This document shows, in pieces, positions 51,524 to 60,718 of a DNA stretch of 64,000 nucleotides. Numbering within the stretch: the first letter of the stretch is position 1; every line of letters begins with the position of its first letter. The notes below the pieces were generated by a model. It was not told the DNA's origin. It saw only the letters and a program-made list of their open reading frames with translations, and ran no database searches. The stretch is from JBMNGN01 sp050949865 (GTDB lineage Bacteria; Bacillota; Syntrophomonadia; Syntrophomonadales; Syntrophomonadaceae): contig JBMNGN010000002.1 in the NCBI GenBank assembly GCA_050949865.1, positions 1 through 64,000 on the forward strand, read 5' to 3'. Made by a program: the position numbers and the translations under genes.

Positions 51524-52357
51524 ATGCATCCTGATATCAAGCAGCTTAATTTTCAGGATATAGGGAAGCCAGAACTGATAGCGGATGGATTTTTGTTTAC
51601 GGAAGGACCGGCTTGGAATAGAGCTGGCCAATACTTGCTTTTCAGCGATATCGACGGCAATACCATATATAAACTTAGTCTTCCCAATACTATAGAAATC
51701 TTTCGCCGGCCTAGCAATAATGCCAATGGGCTTGCTTTTGACACCAGTGGACTATTGCTGGCTGCAGAGCATGAACCTGGTCATGTTACCAGAACGCATG
51801 AGGATGGTTCCATAGAGGTCATAGCCAGTCATTATATGGGTTTAAGGCTGAATTCTCCTAATGACATTGCGGTCCGCTCTGATGGAACAATATATTTCAC
51901 CGATCCCCCCTACGGATTAGTGAACCGTAAAGCCGAACTAGATTTTATGGGTTTATATCGTATCGATCAGAAAGGGGATCTATTCTTAGAGGCTAAATAT
52001 TATCACAATCCTAATGGATTAGCCTTTTCTCCCGATGAAAAAACTCTTTATTTAGCCTTAACGGTGGCGGGAGAGGTTCTGGCCTTGGATGTTGCTGAAA
52101 ACGGAGCTACCAGCAACCCCAGAAGATTTGCCTTAGTTTCAAGACCAGACGGCATAACGGTTGATATGGCCGGAAATGTTTATATAGCAGGAGTTAATGG
52201 AGTTGAGGTATTCCGCTGGGATGGTGCACATTTGGGAACTATCATCACTGAAAGGCGGCCGGCTAATTGTACCTTCGCTGGGGAGGATGGCAGGCTATTA
52301 GTTATTACTGCTCGGGACTGCCTATACTCGGTCCGTATGCCGATACCTGGCCTTTGA
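51524..52357 (+). CDS. SMP-30/gluconolactonase-like lactonase
   Basis: A 277-residue SMP-30 family beta-propeller. Motifs include LFTEGPAWNRAGQYLLFSDI (metal-binding Glu), RLNSPNDIAVRSDGTIYFTD and YHNPNGLAFSPDEKTLYLAL, VSRPDGITVDMAGNVYIAG with the expected Asn/Asp ligands. It hydrolyses sugar lactones with a divalent metal. Start ATG 51524 follows AGGGGGAG. A TATAAT box lies at 51480. Monocistronic. Confidence 0.92.
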   Translation: MHPDIKQLNFQDIGKPELIADGFLFTEGPAWNRAGQYLLFSDIDGNTIYKLSLPNTIEIFRRPSNNANGLAFDTSGLLLAAEHEPGHVTRTHEDGSIEVIASHYMGLRLNSPNDIAVRSDGTIYFTDPPYGLVNRKAELDFMGLYRIDQKGDLFLEAKYYHNPNGLAFSPDEKTLYLALTVAGEVLALDVAENGATSNPRRFALVSRPDGITVDMAGNVYIAGVNGVEVFRWDGAHLGTIITERRPANCTFAGEDGRLLVITARDCLYSVRMPIPGL

Positions 52358-52543
52358 TACATATACTTCCTAAAGATAATCATATATAATATAATACGTT
52401 AATTGTCAAAAAATATAGGACCAAATTCTAAAAGAGGTTGATTGTATAACCGATAAAAGATTAAACGTATTAAATTTAACTTGACAGACTGTCTAATTAA
52501 TGTCTGGCAATTTAAATCCATTAATTTTGGGGAGGTACAACCT

Positions 52544-53737
52544 GTGGAGGTATATCTTGCTAGGCAGCCTGTATTTTATCGGAATATGAAGGTTTTTGGT
52601 TATGAATTAAGTTATAAAAGGAATCCCAGCAGTTTTCTTACCGGGATCGATGACCAACAAACCAAAGCCGATATGGTTAGCGATGCTTTTCTAGCTGCAA
52701 AGTTGGATATATTAACCGGCAGCAGGAAAGCGTTAATTAATTTTACCGAGGATCTTTTGGAACAAGAGGTTCCTTTATTACTGCCCAGGGATACAGTAAT
52801 AGTGGAGATAGCCGATGATGTAAAACCAACTTCCATTTTGGTGAGCAAATGTAAAAAAATAAAAAAATACGGTTATCCCATAGCTTTGAACGGTGATATT
52901 TTCCAGGAAGAATATATCTCGTTATTTCCCCTGGCAGACATTATAAAGATAGATATTTCTTCGATACCAATCGATAAACAGACCATGCTTATCCGGGGTT
53001 TCCAGGGGAAAATTAAATTCTTGGCCGATAAAGTAGATACCTGGCGGGATTATGAGAAAGCTGCTCACCTGGGGTATCATTATTTCCAGGGAGAGTTTTA
53101 TTGTAAACCGGTTTTGGCAAAAGGTGAGGGAAAATCTGGATTAAATCCCAATTTGATTAAAGTTATCAATGAACTTAACCAGGAGGAACCTGACTATCAA
53201 TTAATTTCAAATATAATTGAACAGGATGCTTCGCTGTCCAACCAGGTTATTAGAATGGCCAATTCCCCTATTTCCAGGCCCCAGCAAGAGATATATTCCA
53301 CCAAGCAGGCATTAATAAGGCTGGGACTAAATGAGATCAGAAGATGGATATATGTTTTAATACTGGATGAATGCCGAAAAAATCAGATAAATGAGCTCAT
53401 TACCAGCAGCCTGGTCAGGGCGAGAATGATGGAAACTATAGCTAATGATCTGGGTATGCGTAAGAGGCGTTTTGAATTATTCATTTTAGGCCTGTTTTTC
53501 TCCATGGAAGCAATAATGCAAAAACCCATGAAGGAAAGCCTGGAGGAAATACCTTTAAGTACTGAGGTTAAAGATGCATTGTTGGGCAAAGAAAACCAAC
53601 TGTCAAGGGTTTTAAACTGGATACTTGCTTATGAAAAAGGAAGCTTTGACGAACTGGATCGAGGGGGTATTACCCTTGATAAAGGAAAGGTTATGAACCT
53701 GCTTATCGAGTCCCTGGAATGGGTTAATTCGATTTAA
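52544..53737 (+). CDS. EAL-HDOD signalling protein (YuxH-like)
   Basis: A 397-residue protein from GTG 52544 (GGGGAGG 9 nt upstream; ATG 52481 has no site). The N-terminal EAL-like half starts VYLARQPVFYRNMKVFGYEL and includes INFTEDLLEQEVPLLLP and DIIKIDISS, but EAL catalytic residues are mostly degenerate, as usual in YuxH proteins. The C-terminal HDOD half has LISNIIEQDASLSNQVIRMA and YSTKQALIRLGLNEIRRWIY. Likely a c-di-GMP-related adaptor without hydrolysis. Confidence 0.9.
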   Translation: MEVYLARQPVFYRNMKVFGYELSYKRNPSSFLTGIDDQQTKADMVSDAFLAAKLDILTGSRKALINFTEDLLEQEVPLLLPRDTVIVEIADDVKPTSILVSKCKKIKKYGYPIALNGDIFQEEYISLFPLADIIKIDISSIPIDKQTMLIRGFQGKIKFLADKVDTWRDYEKAAHLGYHYFQGEFYCKPVLAKGEGKSGLNPNLIKVINELNQEEPDYQLISNIIEQDASLSNQVIRMANSPISRPQQEIYSTKQALIRLGLNEIRRWIYVLILDECRKNQINELITSSLVRARMMETIANDLGMRKRRFELFILGLFFSMEAIMQKPMKESLEEIPLSTEVKDALLGKENQLSRVLNWILAYEKGSFDELDRGGITLDKGKVMNLLIESLEWVNSI

Positions 53738-53873
53738 CAGGGTATAAAACCTATTGCTGTAAAAGCAAGCTGTTACTGCTAACTCATAATGTCCGGCAAT
53801 AGACGGTGTAAAATGTCCAAATGCTGATGGACATTATGACCTTAAATCTTTGCCCCTTGGGGGGGAGGGAGAA

Positions 53874-54674
53874 CTAATTTAATTCTCCCTTGATTACTAA
53901 CTTCACCATATGGTCATCAATGATATTTCGGTTATTTTGAGCCCCGTAAAGCAGACAATGCGTACAAACCTTGTTTACCAGTCTGGCCGCTCCGCTTGAG
54001 TATTTGAAAATTTCATCGATTGCACTATCTGAAAAAATATCATGATGGGCACCGGCGTAAGCTAGGTGTCGTTTTACATAATCACCCACTTCTGCCCGAT
54101 CCAGATAGTGCAGTTTACACTGTAAATCAATGCGTTGTCTGATCGCTGCATAAGATTGAAGTTTAAGCCGTTCCCAGAGTTCGTTTTGCCCTACCAGGAT
54201 TAAAGCCATCGGACTTTGCGCATCCATTTTAAAGTTTAGTAAGAATCGGACTTCTTCTAGCATTTCTTTATCCAATAGATGCGCTTCGTCTACAATCACC
54301 ATCGGCTGCAGATGGTGGATACCCTGTAAAAGTTCGATCTCTCTATGTAATTGACGTTTGGCATCACCCCGGTAAAACTTGGCCTCACATCCCAACTGCT
54401 CCAGCAGACCCTTGTAAAAATGCCGGGGGGTAAGTTTGGAATCAGCCAGGTACATTACCAAAAACCTAGATGCATCCAGGGTTTCTTTAAACTTGCGTAT
54501 GGTGGTAGTTTTCCCAGTTCCGCAATCCCCAGTTAATACTGCAAACATCTGGCGCTGGGCGGTGTATTCTAAGCGCCCCAGGGTCTCTTCCAGCATATGC
54601 GACTGATACAATTGATCTGTAGGAATATCCCTGGAAAACGGTGTTCTTTCCATGCGATAGAATGTCTCAAACAT
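53874..54674 (-). CDS. ExeA/TniB-like AAA ATPase of the transposon
   Basis: A 266-residue AAA+ ATPase. Starts MFETFYRMERTPFSRDIPTD; Walker A LTGDCGTGKTTTIRKFKE (about 45-57), Walker B PMVIVDEAHLLDKEMLEEVR (about 123-140) and sensor region ALILVGQNELWERL. Related ATPases pair with DDE transposases and select targets. The start follows AAAGGAGGAGTAAGGT, 4 nt after the transposase stop, so the two are co-translated. Confidence 0.92.
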   Translation of the reverse strand: MFETFYRMERTPFSRDIPTDQLYQSHMLEETLGRLEYTAQRQMFAVLTGDCGTGKTTTIRKFKETLDASRFLVMYLADSKLTPRHFYKGLLEQLGCEAKFYRGDAKRQLHREIELLQGIHHLQPMVIVDEAHLLDKEMLEEVRFLLNFKMDAQSPMALILVGQNELWERLKLQSYAAIRQRIDLQCKLHYLDRAEVGDYVKRHLAYAGAHHDIFSDSAIDEIFKYSSGAARLVNKVCTHCLLYGAQNNRNIIDDHMVKLVIKGELN

Positions 54675-54677
54675 ACC

Positions 54678-56021
54678 TTACTCCTCCTTTTTTACTTTAC
54701 GGTAGGAGATGGCAGGGGTTTGGTATTCTTTACGCTCCTTGTTCTTCCTGGCGGCAGCATTGAGCAACCGGGAAGAATCAGCCGGAACTAGCTGCAAGTG
54801 CTCGGGCAGTTTAGGCCGGGGAGCGCTCCGTTCTCCGATAACTAGTTCTTTGGCCTTGAATGGCTTGTGGCCTTCGTATTCGATAGTTAACTCACTAATG
54901 TCAGCAGGATCATAGATAACATCTACTTTACACCCGATTAAACTCAGGCCTGCCTCGTATTTTTTGCCGGCAAAGCTGATACATCCAGATTTATCTACCT
55001 TTCTTTCTTCACAGTGGAGAAATGCACTGGCTATTGTTTCAGGATCTAAAAACTTTAAAGCTTTTCTGTCACTGCGATACGCAGTCTGAGGACTAATATT
55101 TCCTTCCAATCCGGAATGCGGCTTGTTTTGATAACATTCCTCAAGCCATACCTCAAACAGTTGATTTAATTTTTCCAGTGTCTGAGGTTTTTCCAGGACA
55201 GCTTCAGCAAGAAAAGAATCTACTATCCGATTAAACCTTTCCGGTTTGCCCGTCGCTTCAGGCGAATAGGGCTTAGCATAGAGCAAGCGAATCCCCATTT
55301 TAGAGCAGGCTCTATTCATCCATTTAGTTCGGTATTGGCTGCCGTTATCAAAGTATACTTTTTCAGGCACACCATATTTTAAAATGGCCTGACGAAAGGC
55401 ATCTTCTACGATCACCTGATCAAGGGCAGGGTAGAACTGACCATGCAGAATGAAACGAGTGGCATCATCTATGAAGATAACTAGGTAGACCTGCTTCTTT
55501 TTGCCACCCTCGCCTATGGGCAGATAAATTGAATACTTAATATCAGAATGCCAGAGCTGATTGCGGTATTTCTTCTGGTATCGTCTGGCGGCAGTGCCGG
55601 TATCAGCATACATTTTCATATGCCTGGCACTGTAGCCGCGCTCAGCTAATTTCTCCTGCAGAGTGCTGCGTTTGATCTGCCCTGGCTCTACTAACCCTTC
55701 CCATTCCAGTATCTGAATTATCTGTGCAATACTGCGGCCTGGTACTTGGCGCCGTAATAGAATGGCCTGTTCTAGGATGTTAATAGGTATTGCTTCCTCG
55801 CTGCGGTGCTGACCCTTACCTTTAGGTTTGAGTCCGCTAAAACCATCTTTCCGGTATTGGGCCAGGTATCTGCGCAGGGTACGCTCGGATATACCGCTTT
55901 GTTCACATATCCTGGCTCGGATTACTTTTGCCTGGGCATTATCCAGGCCTTCAGCCAGGAGCGGGGATAATAACTGCACCCCCTGTGAGGCCACCTCTTC
56001 TGCTTTTTTCTGATCTCTCAT
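54678..56021 (-). CDS. DDE transposase (rve/Mu-type, IS481-like)
   Basis: A 447-residue transposase: N-terminal HTH domains (ISERTLRRYLAQYRKDGFSG), an rve core with the DDE triad in WHSDIKYSIYLP, YFDNGSQYRTKW and GKPERFNRIVDSFLAE, then a Mu-type beta-barrel C-terminus (SGCISFAGKKYEAGLSLIGC). ATG 56021 is 9 nt after AAAGGAG; the GTG at 56030 abuts that site. It catalyses excision and integration of the element. Confidence 0.93.
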   Translation of the reverse strand: MRDQKKAEEVASQGVQLLSPLLAEGLDNAQAKVIRARICEQSGISERTLRRYLAQYRKDGFSGLKPKGKGQHRSEEAIPINILEQAILLRRQVPGRSIAQIIQILEWEGLVEPGQIKRSTLQEKLAERGYSARHMKMYADTGTAARRYQKKYRNQLWHSDIKYSIYLPIGEGGKKKQVYLVIFIDDATRFILHGQFYPALDQVIVEDAFRQAILKYGVPEKVYFDNGSQYRTKWMNRACSKMGIRLLYAKPYSPEATGKPERFNRIVDSFLAEAVLEKPQTLEKLNQLFEVWLEECYQNKPHSGLEGNISPQTAYRSDRKALKFLDPETIASAFLHCEERKVDKSGCISFAGKKYEAGLSLIGCKVDVIYDPADISELTIEYEGHKPFKAKELVIGERSAPRPKLPEHLQLVPADSSRLLNAAARKNKERKEYQTPAISYRKVKKEE

Positions 56022-56069
56022 GCTGATCACTCCTTTTTATGGTTTCAGCATGAGTGTAAATATATATCA

Positions 56070-56619
56070 TTATGGACAAAATGCGGAACGGGTATGTCGC
56101 CATAAATTTAAATTGACTATGGGACGGACAACTCTGGCCAGCCATCCCGGAGCGTTCCCTACATAATGCCAAATCCTTTGGAGCTTGGACTGAGGAAGAC
56201 CGGATCTATCTTCCACAGATTCTATGCCATAGCGCATAGCAATTGATTTCAAGCAGCCCTGAAAGTAATCGGTCATTTCCTTAAACCAGCTCTTCCATCG
56301 GGTTAGAGTAGACTCATCGGAGAAAACGCTAAGTGGTACATCATTGCGGATGACTGCTTCAATGCTTTTACTGACGTGGCGTTTAAATGGTACAAGCATA
56401 TCAGGAAGTTCGTGATGAATTCGTCTGCATCCAACGCACCGTAACCTGCGAATGATCAGGGTTTTGTTTTCTCCCTCGTCATCAATACATTTCCTGGAAC
56501 AGCTACCAATTACCCTTAAGTCCCCATTGCAACAAGGACATGAATTCTGCTCCGCGCTCCTAACAAAAAACTCCCTTTTCGGGGTTCCAATCAAGTTGAT
56601 AGTCTGTTACAATTACCAT
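56070..56619 (-). pseudogene. DUF6431 zinc-binding transposon protein, probable frameshift
   Basis: The open frame (from TTG 56594, no ribosome site) contains SCPCCNGDLRVIGSCSRKC and RRLRCVGCRRIHHELPDML, the cysteine pattern of DUF6431. An alternative start ATG 56619 behind AAAAAGGT reads VIVTDYQLDWNPEKG and would join it if a six-base run at 56565-56570 lost one base. So the gene is probably frameshifted. DUF6431 proteins accompany this transposase type and may bind DNA ends. Confidence 0.7.
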
Positions 56620-57000
56620 ACCTTTTTGGAGACGCTTCTTGTGCTTCTGTTGCAGCATTAGCACCACAAAAAAGAGGCGTCTTTTCCTTTCGCTAAGATA
56701 TGGTCATTATATCCAGCAATCTCCGGTCAGGCAATACCATCAGCTTCTGGACTTTTTAGGCTAGCTGAAACAGCAAGCCAGATCTCTTAACCGGAGTGTC
56801 TCTTTTATATGTCTGCATTTCTGTTTACCTGTAGTGTTTTTCCTACACCAGTCAACTTTCATTTCCCATATGGGTTGGCCTGAAAAACAATTTTTAGAAC
56901 TATACCAATTTTCGGCCTGGAACGGAATTATCTAAGGGTTGAAAGCTTAACCGTCTCTTTATAATCAGGATTGCGTTATAAATATTTTAACCTCAAAAGA
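56620..57000. other. Transposon right flank, no gene
   Basis: Contains the transposon right end (about 56702-56718), a G-U-tolerant hairpin GACGCTTCTT/AAGAGGCGTC (56630-56683) and, near 56937-56956, an imperfect dyad GGTT...AACC upstream of the sigma-54-like promoter. No plausible coding sequence. Confidence 0.5.
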
Positions 57001-57017
57001 TTGGCATGATTATTGCA
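57001..57017 (+). promoter_or_regulatory. Sigma-54-type promoter
   Basis: TTGGCATGATTATTGCA has the GG and GC dinucleotides 12 nt apart and matches TTGGCACG-N4-TTGCA at all but one base. The transcript would start near 57028, 60 nt before the permease gene. The neighbouring dyad could be an activator site. No activator gene is in the window. Confidence 0.7.
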
Positions 57018-57087
57018 TAAATTAAGATTTGCATAATGGAACCCTTGCTTGTACGTGCCAAAATCTATAAATGGAGGTTTTGTTCAA

Positions 57088-58374
57088 GTGACTATTACCG
57101 ACGTATCACTAATGTCATCAATCTTTATTGTGGTTTATGGCTTGATAATATCGGAAAAAATCCATCGAGCTATTGTAAGCATGGCTGGTGCAATTGCCCT
57201 AGTAGTGCTTGGAGTGTTGCAGCAGAACGAGGCTTTTAATGCCATCGATTTTAATACCATAGGCCTGCTTATTGGTATGATGATTATAGTGGGGATCACA
57301 CGTCGCACGGGGGTCTTTGAATATATTGCCATTAAATCGGCCAAAATTGCCAGGGGGGAACCGGTTAAAATATTAATCCTTCTGGCAGCGGTTACAGCTA
57401 TAACTTCGGCTTTATTGGATAATGTAACTACTGTACTGTTGATTGTTCCAGTTACGATTGTCGTAACTCAAAAGTTAAAGGTTGATCCTATTCCTTACCT
57501 TTTTGCTGAGATTATCTCATCGAACATTGGAGGGACAGCCACTCTCGTTGGGGACCCGCCCAATATAATTATTGGAGGGGCAACTTCCCTCGGGTTTATG
57601 GATTTTATTTACAACTTAACCCCGGTAGTGCTGGTAATGCTTCCGGTAGTAATAATGGCAATGGTCTTAGTTTACGGGAACAGCCTTAAGACCAGGGATG
57701 AATATAAGCAATCCATAATGAAAATGGATGAATCTGCAGCCATCAAGGATTACCCTATGCTATGGAAATCCCTGGGGGTGCTTGGCTTAACTATTATAGG
57801 GTTTTTGCTTCACCAGAGCCTGAACTTGGAATCAGCTACCATAGCTCTGGGGGGAGCAGTCCTGCTCATGTTGCTGGTACCCCAGGAACCAGAAGAAATC
57901 TTTCGTTCAGTGGAATGGCCGACATTATTCTTTTTTGCTGGATTGTTTATAATAGTACAGGGCCTGGTAAATGTGGGAATAATTGATATGATAGCTAAAA
58001 AAGCGCTGGCTTTAACCCAGGGAGACCCAACCTTGACGATTATTTCCGTTTTGTGGTTTTCCGGTATAGCCTCGGCTATTGTGGATAATATTCCCCTTGT
58101 GACTTCTATGATCCCGCTCTTGGAGTCCATGGGGCAAATGGGCAATATAGCCTTAGAACCCTTGTGGTGGTCACTGGCCCTTGGGGCATGCCTTGGCGGT
58201 AATGGAACCCTGATTGGAGCTTCGGCTAATGTTGTGGTTGCAGGGATATGTGCAAAATCTTTTAATTTGCCGATAACCTTTACCCAATTCTTAAAAGTTG
58301 GGTTTCCTTTAATGATTTTGACCCTTATAATCAGTACAGCCTATGTATATCTGCGGTATATATTAATAATATAG
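57088..58374 (+). CDS. ArsB/NhaD-type membrane permease
   Basis: A 428-residue polytopic membrane protein with about 11-12 hydrophobic segments, of the citrate/ArsB/NhaD ion transporter superfamily. Typical marks: IGLLIGMMIIVGITRRTGVF, ALLDNVTTVLLIVPVTI, VGDPPNIIIGGATSLGF and ASAIVDNIPLVTSMIPLLE, GACLGGNGTLIGASANVV. Substrate (Na+/H+, arsenite or dicarboxylate) is not determined. GTG 57088 is 10 nt from GGAGG. A terminator follows. Expression is probably sigma-54 dependent. Confidence 0.88.
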   Translation: MTITDVSLMSSIFIVVYGLIISEKIHRAIVSMAGAIALVVLGVLQQNEAFNAIDFNTIGLLIGMMIIVGITRRTGVFEYIAIKSAKIARGEPVKILILLAAVTAITSALLDNVTTVLLIVPVTIVVTQKLKVDPIPYLFAEIISSNIGGTATLVGDPPNIIIGGATSLGFMDFIYNLTPVVLVMLPVVIMAMVLVYGNSLKTRDEYKQSIMKMDESAAIKDYPMLWKSLGVLGLTIIGFLLHQSLNLESATIALGGAVLLMLLVPQEPEEIFRSVEWPTLFFFAGLFIIVQGLVNVGIIDMIAKKALALTQGDPTLTIISVLWFSGIASAIVDNIPLVTSMIPLLESMGQMGNIALEPLWWSLALGACLGGNGTLIGASANVVVAGICAKSFNLPITFTQFLKVGFPLMILTLIISTAYVYLRYILII

Positions 58375-58387
58375 GATTTTAAAAGAA

Positions 58388-58417
58388 CAGCCGTGCAGCC
58401 AACCCACGGCTGCTTTT
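58388..58417 (+). terminator. Terminator after the permease
   Basis: CAGCCGTG (58388-58395) pairs over 8 bp with CACGGCTG (58405-58412), followed by TTTTG. Confidence 0.85.
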
Positions 58418-58566
58418 GTTTGTTGCTCTTACTGACAGGCCGTTGGGGAACTTTGCCTCTTATACCTGTTGGGCTTAGATAAAAATTTCCCTGGGAAAAG
58501 ATAAGTATGGAATTTGAAGAATTGCCTTTCATAAAATACTATAGTAGGTAACCGGGAGGAAATTTT

Positions 58567-59238
58567 ATGTGTGGTCGTTACACCCTTGCAGTAGAAATGA
58601 ATGAGCTGGCCGAGAGGTTTGGCTGTCCTACGGTAGAGCCGGTGTTCAAACCGCGTTATAATGTGGCTCCCGCCCAGTTAATGCCGGTGGTTGTGGATAA
58701 TGATGGCCGCCGGGAGCTGCAGTATATGCGCTGGGGATTGGTACCTTTTTGGGCCAAGGATTACAGTATTAGCTCCAGGTTGATAAATGCCAGGATAGAA
58801 ACAGTTGCCCAAAAACCAGCCTTTAAGTATGCTTTAAAATTGCGGCGTTGCATAGTACCGGCTGATGGCTATTATGAGTGGCAAAAAATCGGCAATAGGA
58901 AAAAACCTGTTCGCATCACCCTGCCTCAGGGCGGGTTGTTTGGTTTTGCCGGGTTATGGGAGCGGTGGAATAGCCCTGATGGTGAGGCTTTTAACACCTA
59001 TACTATCTTGACTACTTCACCAGCAGCATCTGTAGCTATTATCCATCACCGTATGCCTTTAGTTTTGGATTTTAATCAGGAAGATTATTGGCTTAACGGG
59101 ATGGCGGGCAACAGTCCCGAGGAGTTTTTAAGCCGGTTAAATCCTGTTCAATATTTAAAAGCTTACCCGGTATCTACCAGGGTAAATTCCCCTGCTAATG
59201 ATGACCCGTTATGCATGAAGCCTGTAATCCAGGCCTAG
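58567..59238 (+). CDS. SOS response-associated peptidase (SRAP/HMCES family)
   Basis: A 223-residue SRAP protein. Cys2 (MCGRYTL) forms the DNA-protein crosslink at abasic sites after Met removal. Other conserved residues are LINARIETVAQKPAFK, CIVPADGYYEWQKIG and IIHHRMPLVLDF. It shields abasic sites in single-stranded DNA. It lies 192 nt upstream of the LexA-controlled mutasome operon; no LexA box was seen in its own promoter region. Confidence 0.95.
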   Translation: MCGRYTLAVEMNELAERFGCPTVEPVFKPRYNVAPAQLMPVVVDNDGRRELQYMRWGLVPFWAKDYSISSRLINARIETVAQKPAFKYALKLRRCIVPADGYYEWQKIGNRKKPVRITLPQGGLFGFAGLWERWNSPDGEAFNTYTILTTSPAASVAIIHHRMPLVLDFNQEDYWLNGMAGNSPEEFLSRLNPVQYLKAYPVSTRVNSPANDDPLCMKPVIQA

Positions 59239-59372
59239 ATTTTGCCTGCAAATCTCTTGCTAAATTTTTCCCTTTTCATTTTAATCCTTCATTATTTTAA
59301 CTCTTATCATTTCAGGGCTGGTTTCAATTTAACCGTGGAAAAAAATACCTGATTGGTTTAGAGGTCTTTTGC

Positions 59373-59400
59373 TTGACCCGAACAAATGTTCTGTTATATT
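59373..59400 (+). promoter_or_regulatory. Sigma-A promoter with LexA box
   Basis: TTGACC (59373-59378) and TATATT (59395-59400) are 16 nt apart. Between them CGAACAAATGTTCT (59379-59392) contains GAAC-N4-GTTC, the Firmicutes LexA (DinR) box, so LexA would cover the promoter. It governs the ImuB-like, DUF6504 and DnaE2 genes. Confidence 0.9.
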
Positions 59401-59430
59401 ATTAGGTTACCGATTTAGGGAGTGATTAAG

Positions 59431-60453
59431 GTGCGCAAGATAATTTGCTTACGTATGCCCGGACAGGGCCTTAATAATGCTGTTTTAGAGGAGTGCAGCC
59501 GCCATAGCTTCCTGGTAGAGCCTTTTAATGTCCAGGAGGTGTTGGTTGATTTAAGCACTTTTAAAAAGATAGGCATTATAATTGCTGGTATTGCTGGATT
59601 AGTTCGATTACAGGGAGAAGAAAGAGCCACTATGGGGGTTGCTGCTTCTCCTTTAGTATCAATTATCGCCGCCCGCCGGGAAAGGTTTAAAAGCCAATAC
59701 CACCAGGATTTTAAACGATATGGGGTTAGGGTTATCCGGGTAATACCGGGCAGTGAAAGAGGGTTCTTGAGCAGTCTGCCGCTAAGTGCGTTTTTCCCTT
59801 TAACCTTAAAAGAGAAAAAACTTTTAAGACGGGCAGGCTACAACCTGGTAGGTGAGTTGGCCGACCTGAACCCTAACATGCTAAAGCAAATAATTAAACG
59901 CGATTCCGCCCTATTGCTACAAAATTGCCGGGGTATAGACTATACACCGGTTAAAGGCATCTATCCTCCCGGACGGCTTGTTCATACAATCTTATTTCCC
60001 GGTGGGTGCAGTGATTATATTAAGATACAGGCAGGGTTAAAGAAAATAAGCCGGGCAATAGCAGGAGAACTGGAGCAAAAACGTGCCGGCTTCCGCAAGA
60101 TTCGCACAGAAGTTATAACTATTGATGGTGATATTAAGGCTGGGGAAAGGACATTATTTAAAGTATGCTCCGGGGTTATGCAGTTGGAAAACCTGATACA
60201 AATCATGGTAGAGAAGGAAGATTTAAAAGAGCCGGTTGGAGAAATACGGGTAATTGTAATGGAGCTGGAGAAGCTTAAATTCCAAGCAGCAAACCTTTTT
60301 ACTTACAGGCAGGATATTAAAGACCAAGAGCGTCTTCTGGTACTGCAGCAGCTGCAGGAGAAATACCCCCAATCTTTACAGCTGGGAGTAAAACCGGATC
60401 GGAGGGAACAGGTTTTATCAATGTGGGATCCCTGGCGTATAGCGATTGAATAA
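59431..60453 (+). CDS. ImuB-like Y-family polymerase relative
   Basis: A 340-residue protein from GTG 59431 (AGGGAG upstream). It lacks the N-terminal catalytic acidic residues of active Y-family polymerases, as in ImuB, but keeps the helix-hairpin-helix/thumb region (LKEKKLLRRAGYNLVGELAD, LNPNMLKQI) and a little-finger part (IRVIVMELEKLKFQAANLF). ImuB tethers DnaE2 to the beta clamp during translesion synthesis. The protein is shorter than typical ImuB. No ImuA gene is present. Confidence 0.85.
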   Translation: MRKIICLRMPGQGLNNAVLEECSRHSFLVEPFNVQEVLVDLSTFKKIGIIIAGIAGLVRLQGEERATMGVAASPLVSIIAARRERFKSQYHQDFKRYGVRVIRVIPGSERGFLSSLPLSAFFPLTLKEKKLLRRAGYNLVGELADLNPNMLKQIIKRDSALLLQNCRGIDYTPVKGIYPPGRLVHTILFPGGCSDYIKIQAGLKKISRAIAGELEQKRAGFRKIRTEVITIDGDIKAGERTLFKVCSGVMQLENLIQIMVEKEDLKEPVGEIRVIVMELEKLKFQAANLFTYRQDIKDQERLLVLQQLQEKYPQSLQLGVKPDRREQVLSMWDPWRIAIE

Positions 60454-60474
60454 AGATCAGGGAGTAGGTTTATA

Positions 60475-60702
60475 GTGTTGGTGAAAAGGGCAAAGGTGGT
60501 TTGTAACCGGGACAATATGCCTGTTCAAATAAATAATCTAAAAGTTCAGCAGGTCTTGGAGTACTGGAAAGATACCGGGTGCTGGTGGGCGGGAGAGAAG
60601 GAAAAGAGTTTCTGCCGGGTCCTGTGTGTGGATGGGGGTGTATATGAAATTTACCTGGATCACGAACGACAGGAATGGTACTTATATAAAACCTATGACT
60701 AA
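60475..60702 (+). CDS. DUF6504-like small protein of the mutasome operon
   Basis: A 75-residue protein, GTG 60475 after GGGAGTAGG. Contains VLEYWKDTGCWWAGEKEKSF and VDGGVYEIYLDHERQEWYLY, the Trp-rich pattern of DUF6504, which lies between imuB-like and dnaE2 genes in several Gram-positive bacteria. Role unknown; possibly a structural part of the mutasome. Confidence 0.8.
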   Translation: MLVKRAKVVCNRDNMPVQINNLKVQQVLEYWKDTGCWWAGEKEKSFCRVLCVDGGVYEIYLDHERQEWYLYKTYD

Positions 60703-60718
60703 AAGGTGGTAGGTTGAG

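Larger units (their letters stand above)
53789..56718. mobile_element. Three-gene transposon (AAA ATPase, DDE transposase, DUF6431)
   Basis: All three genes are on the minus strand. Ends are tentative: TGGACATTATGACC (53828-53841) and its imperfect inverse GGTCATTATATCCA (56702-56715) match at 12 of 14 positions. The left end also has two further TGTCC copies (53789, 53812) and a 7-bp AATGTCC/GGACATT dyad, which look like transposase-binding sites. No target duplication could be fixed. The transposase and ATPase frames are intact; DUF6431 may be frameshifted. Confidence 0.75.
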
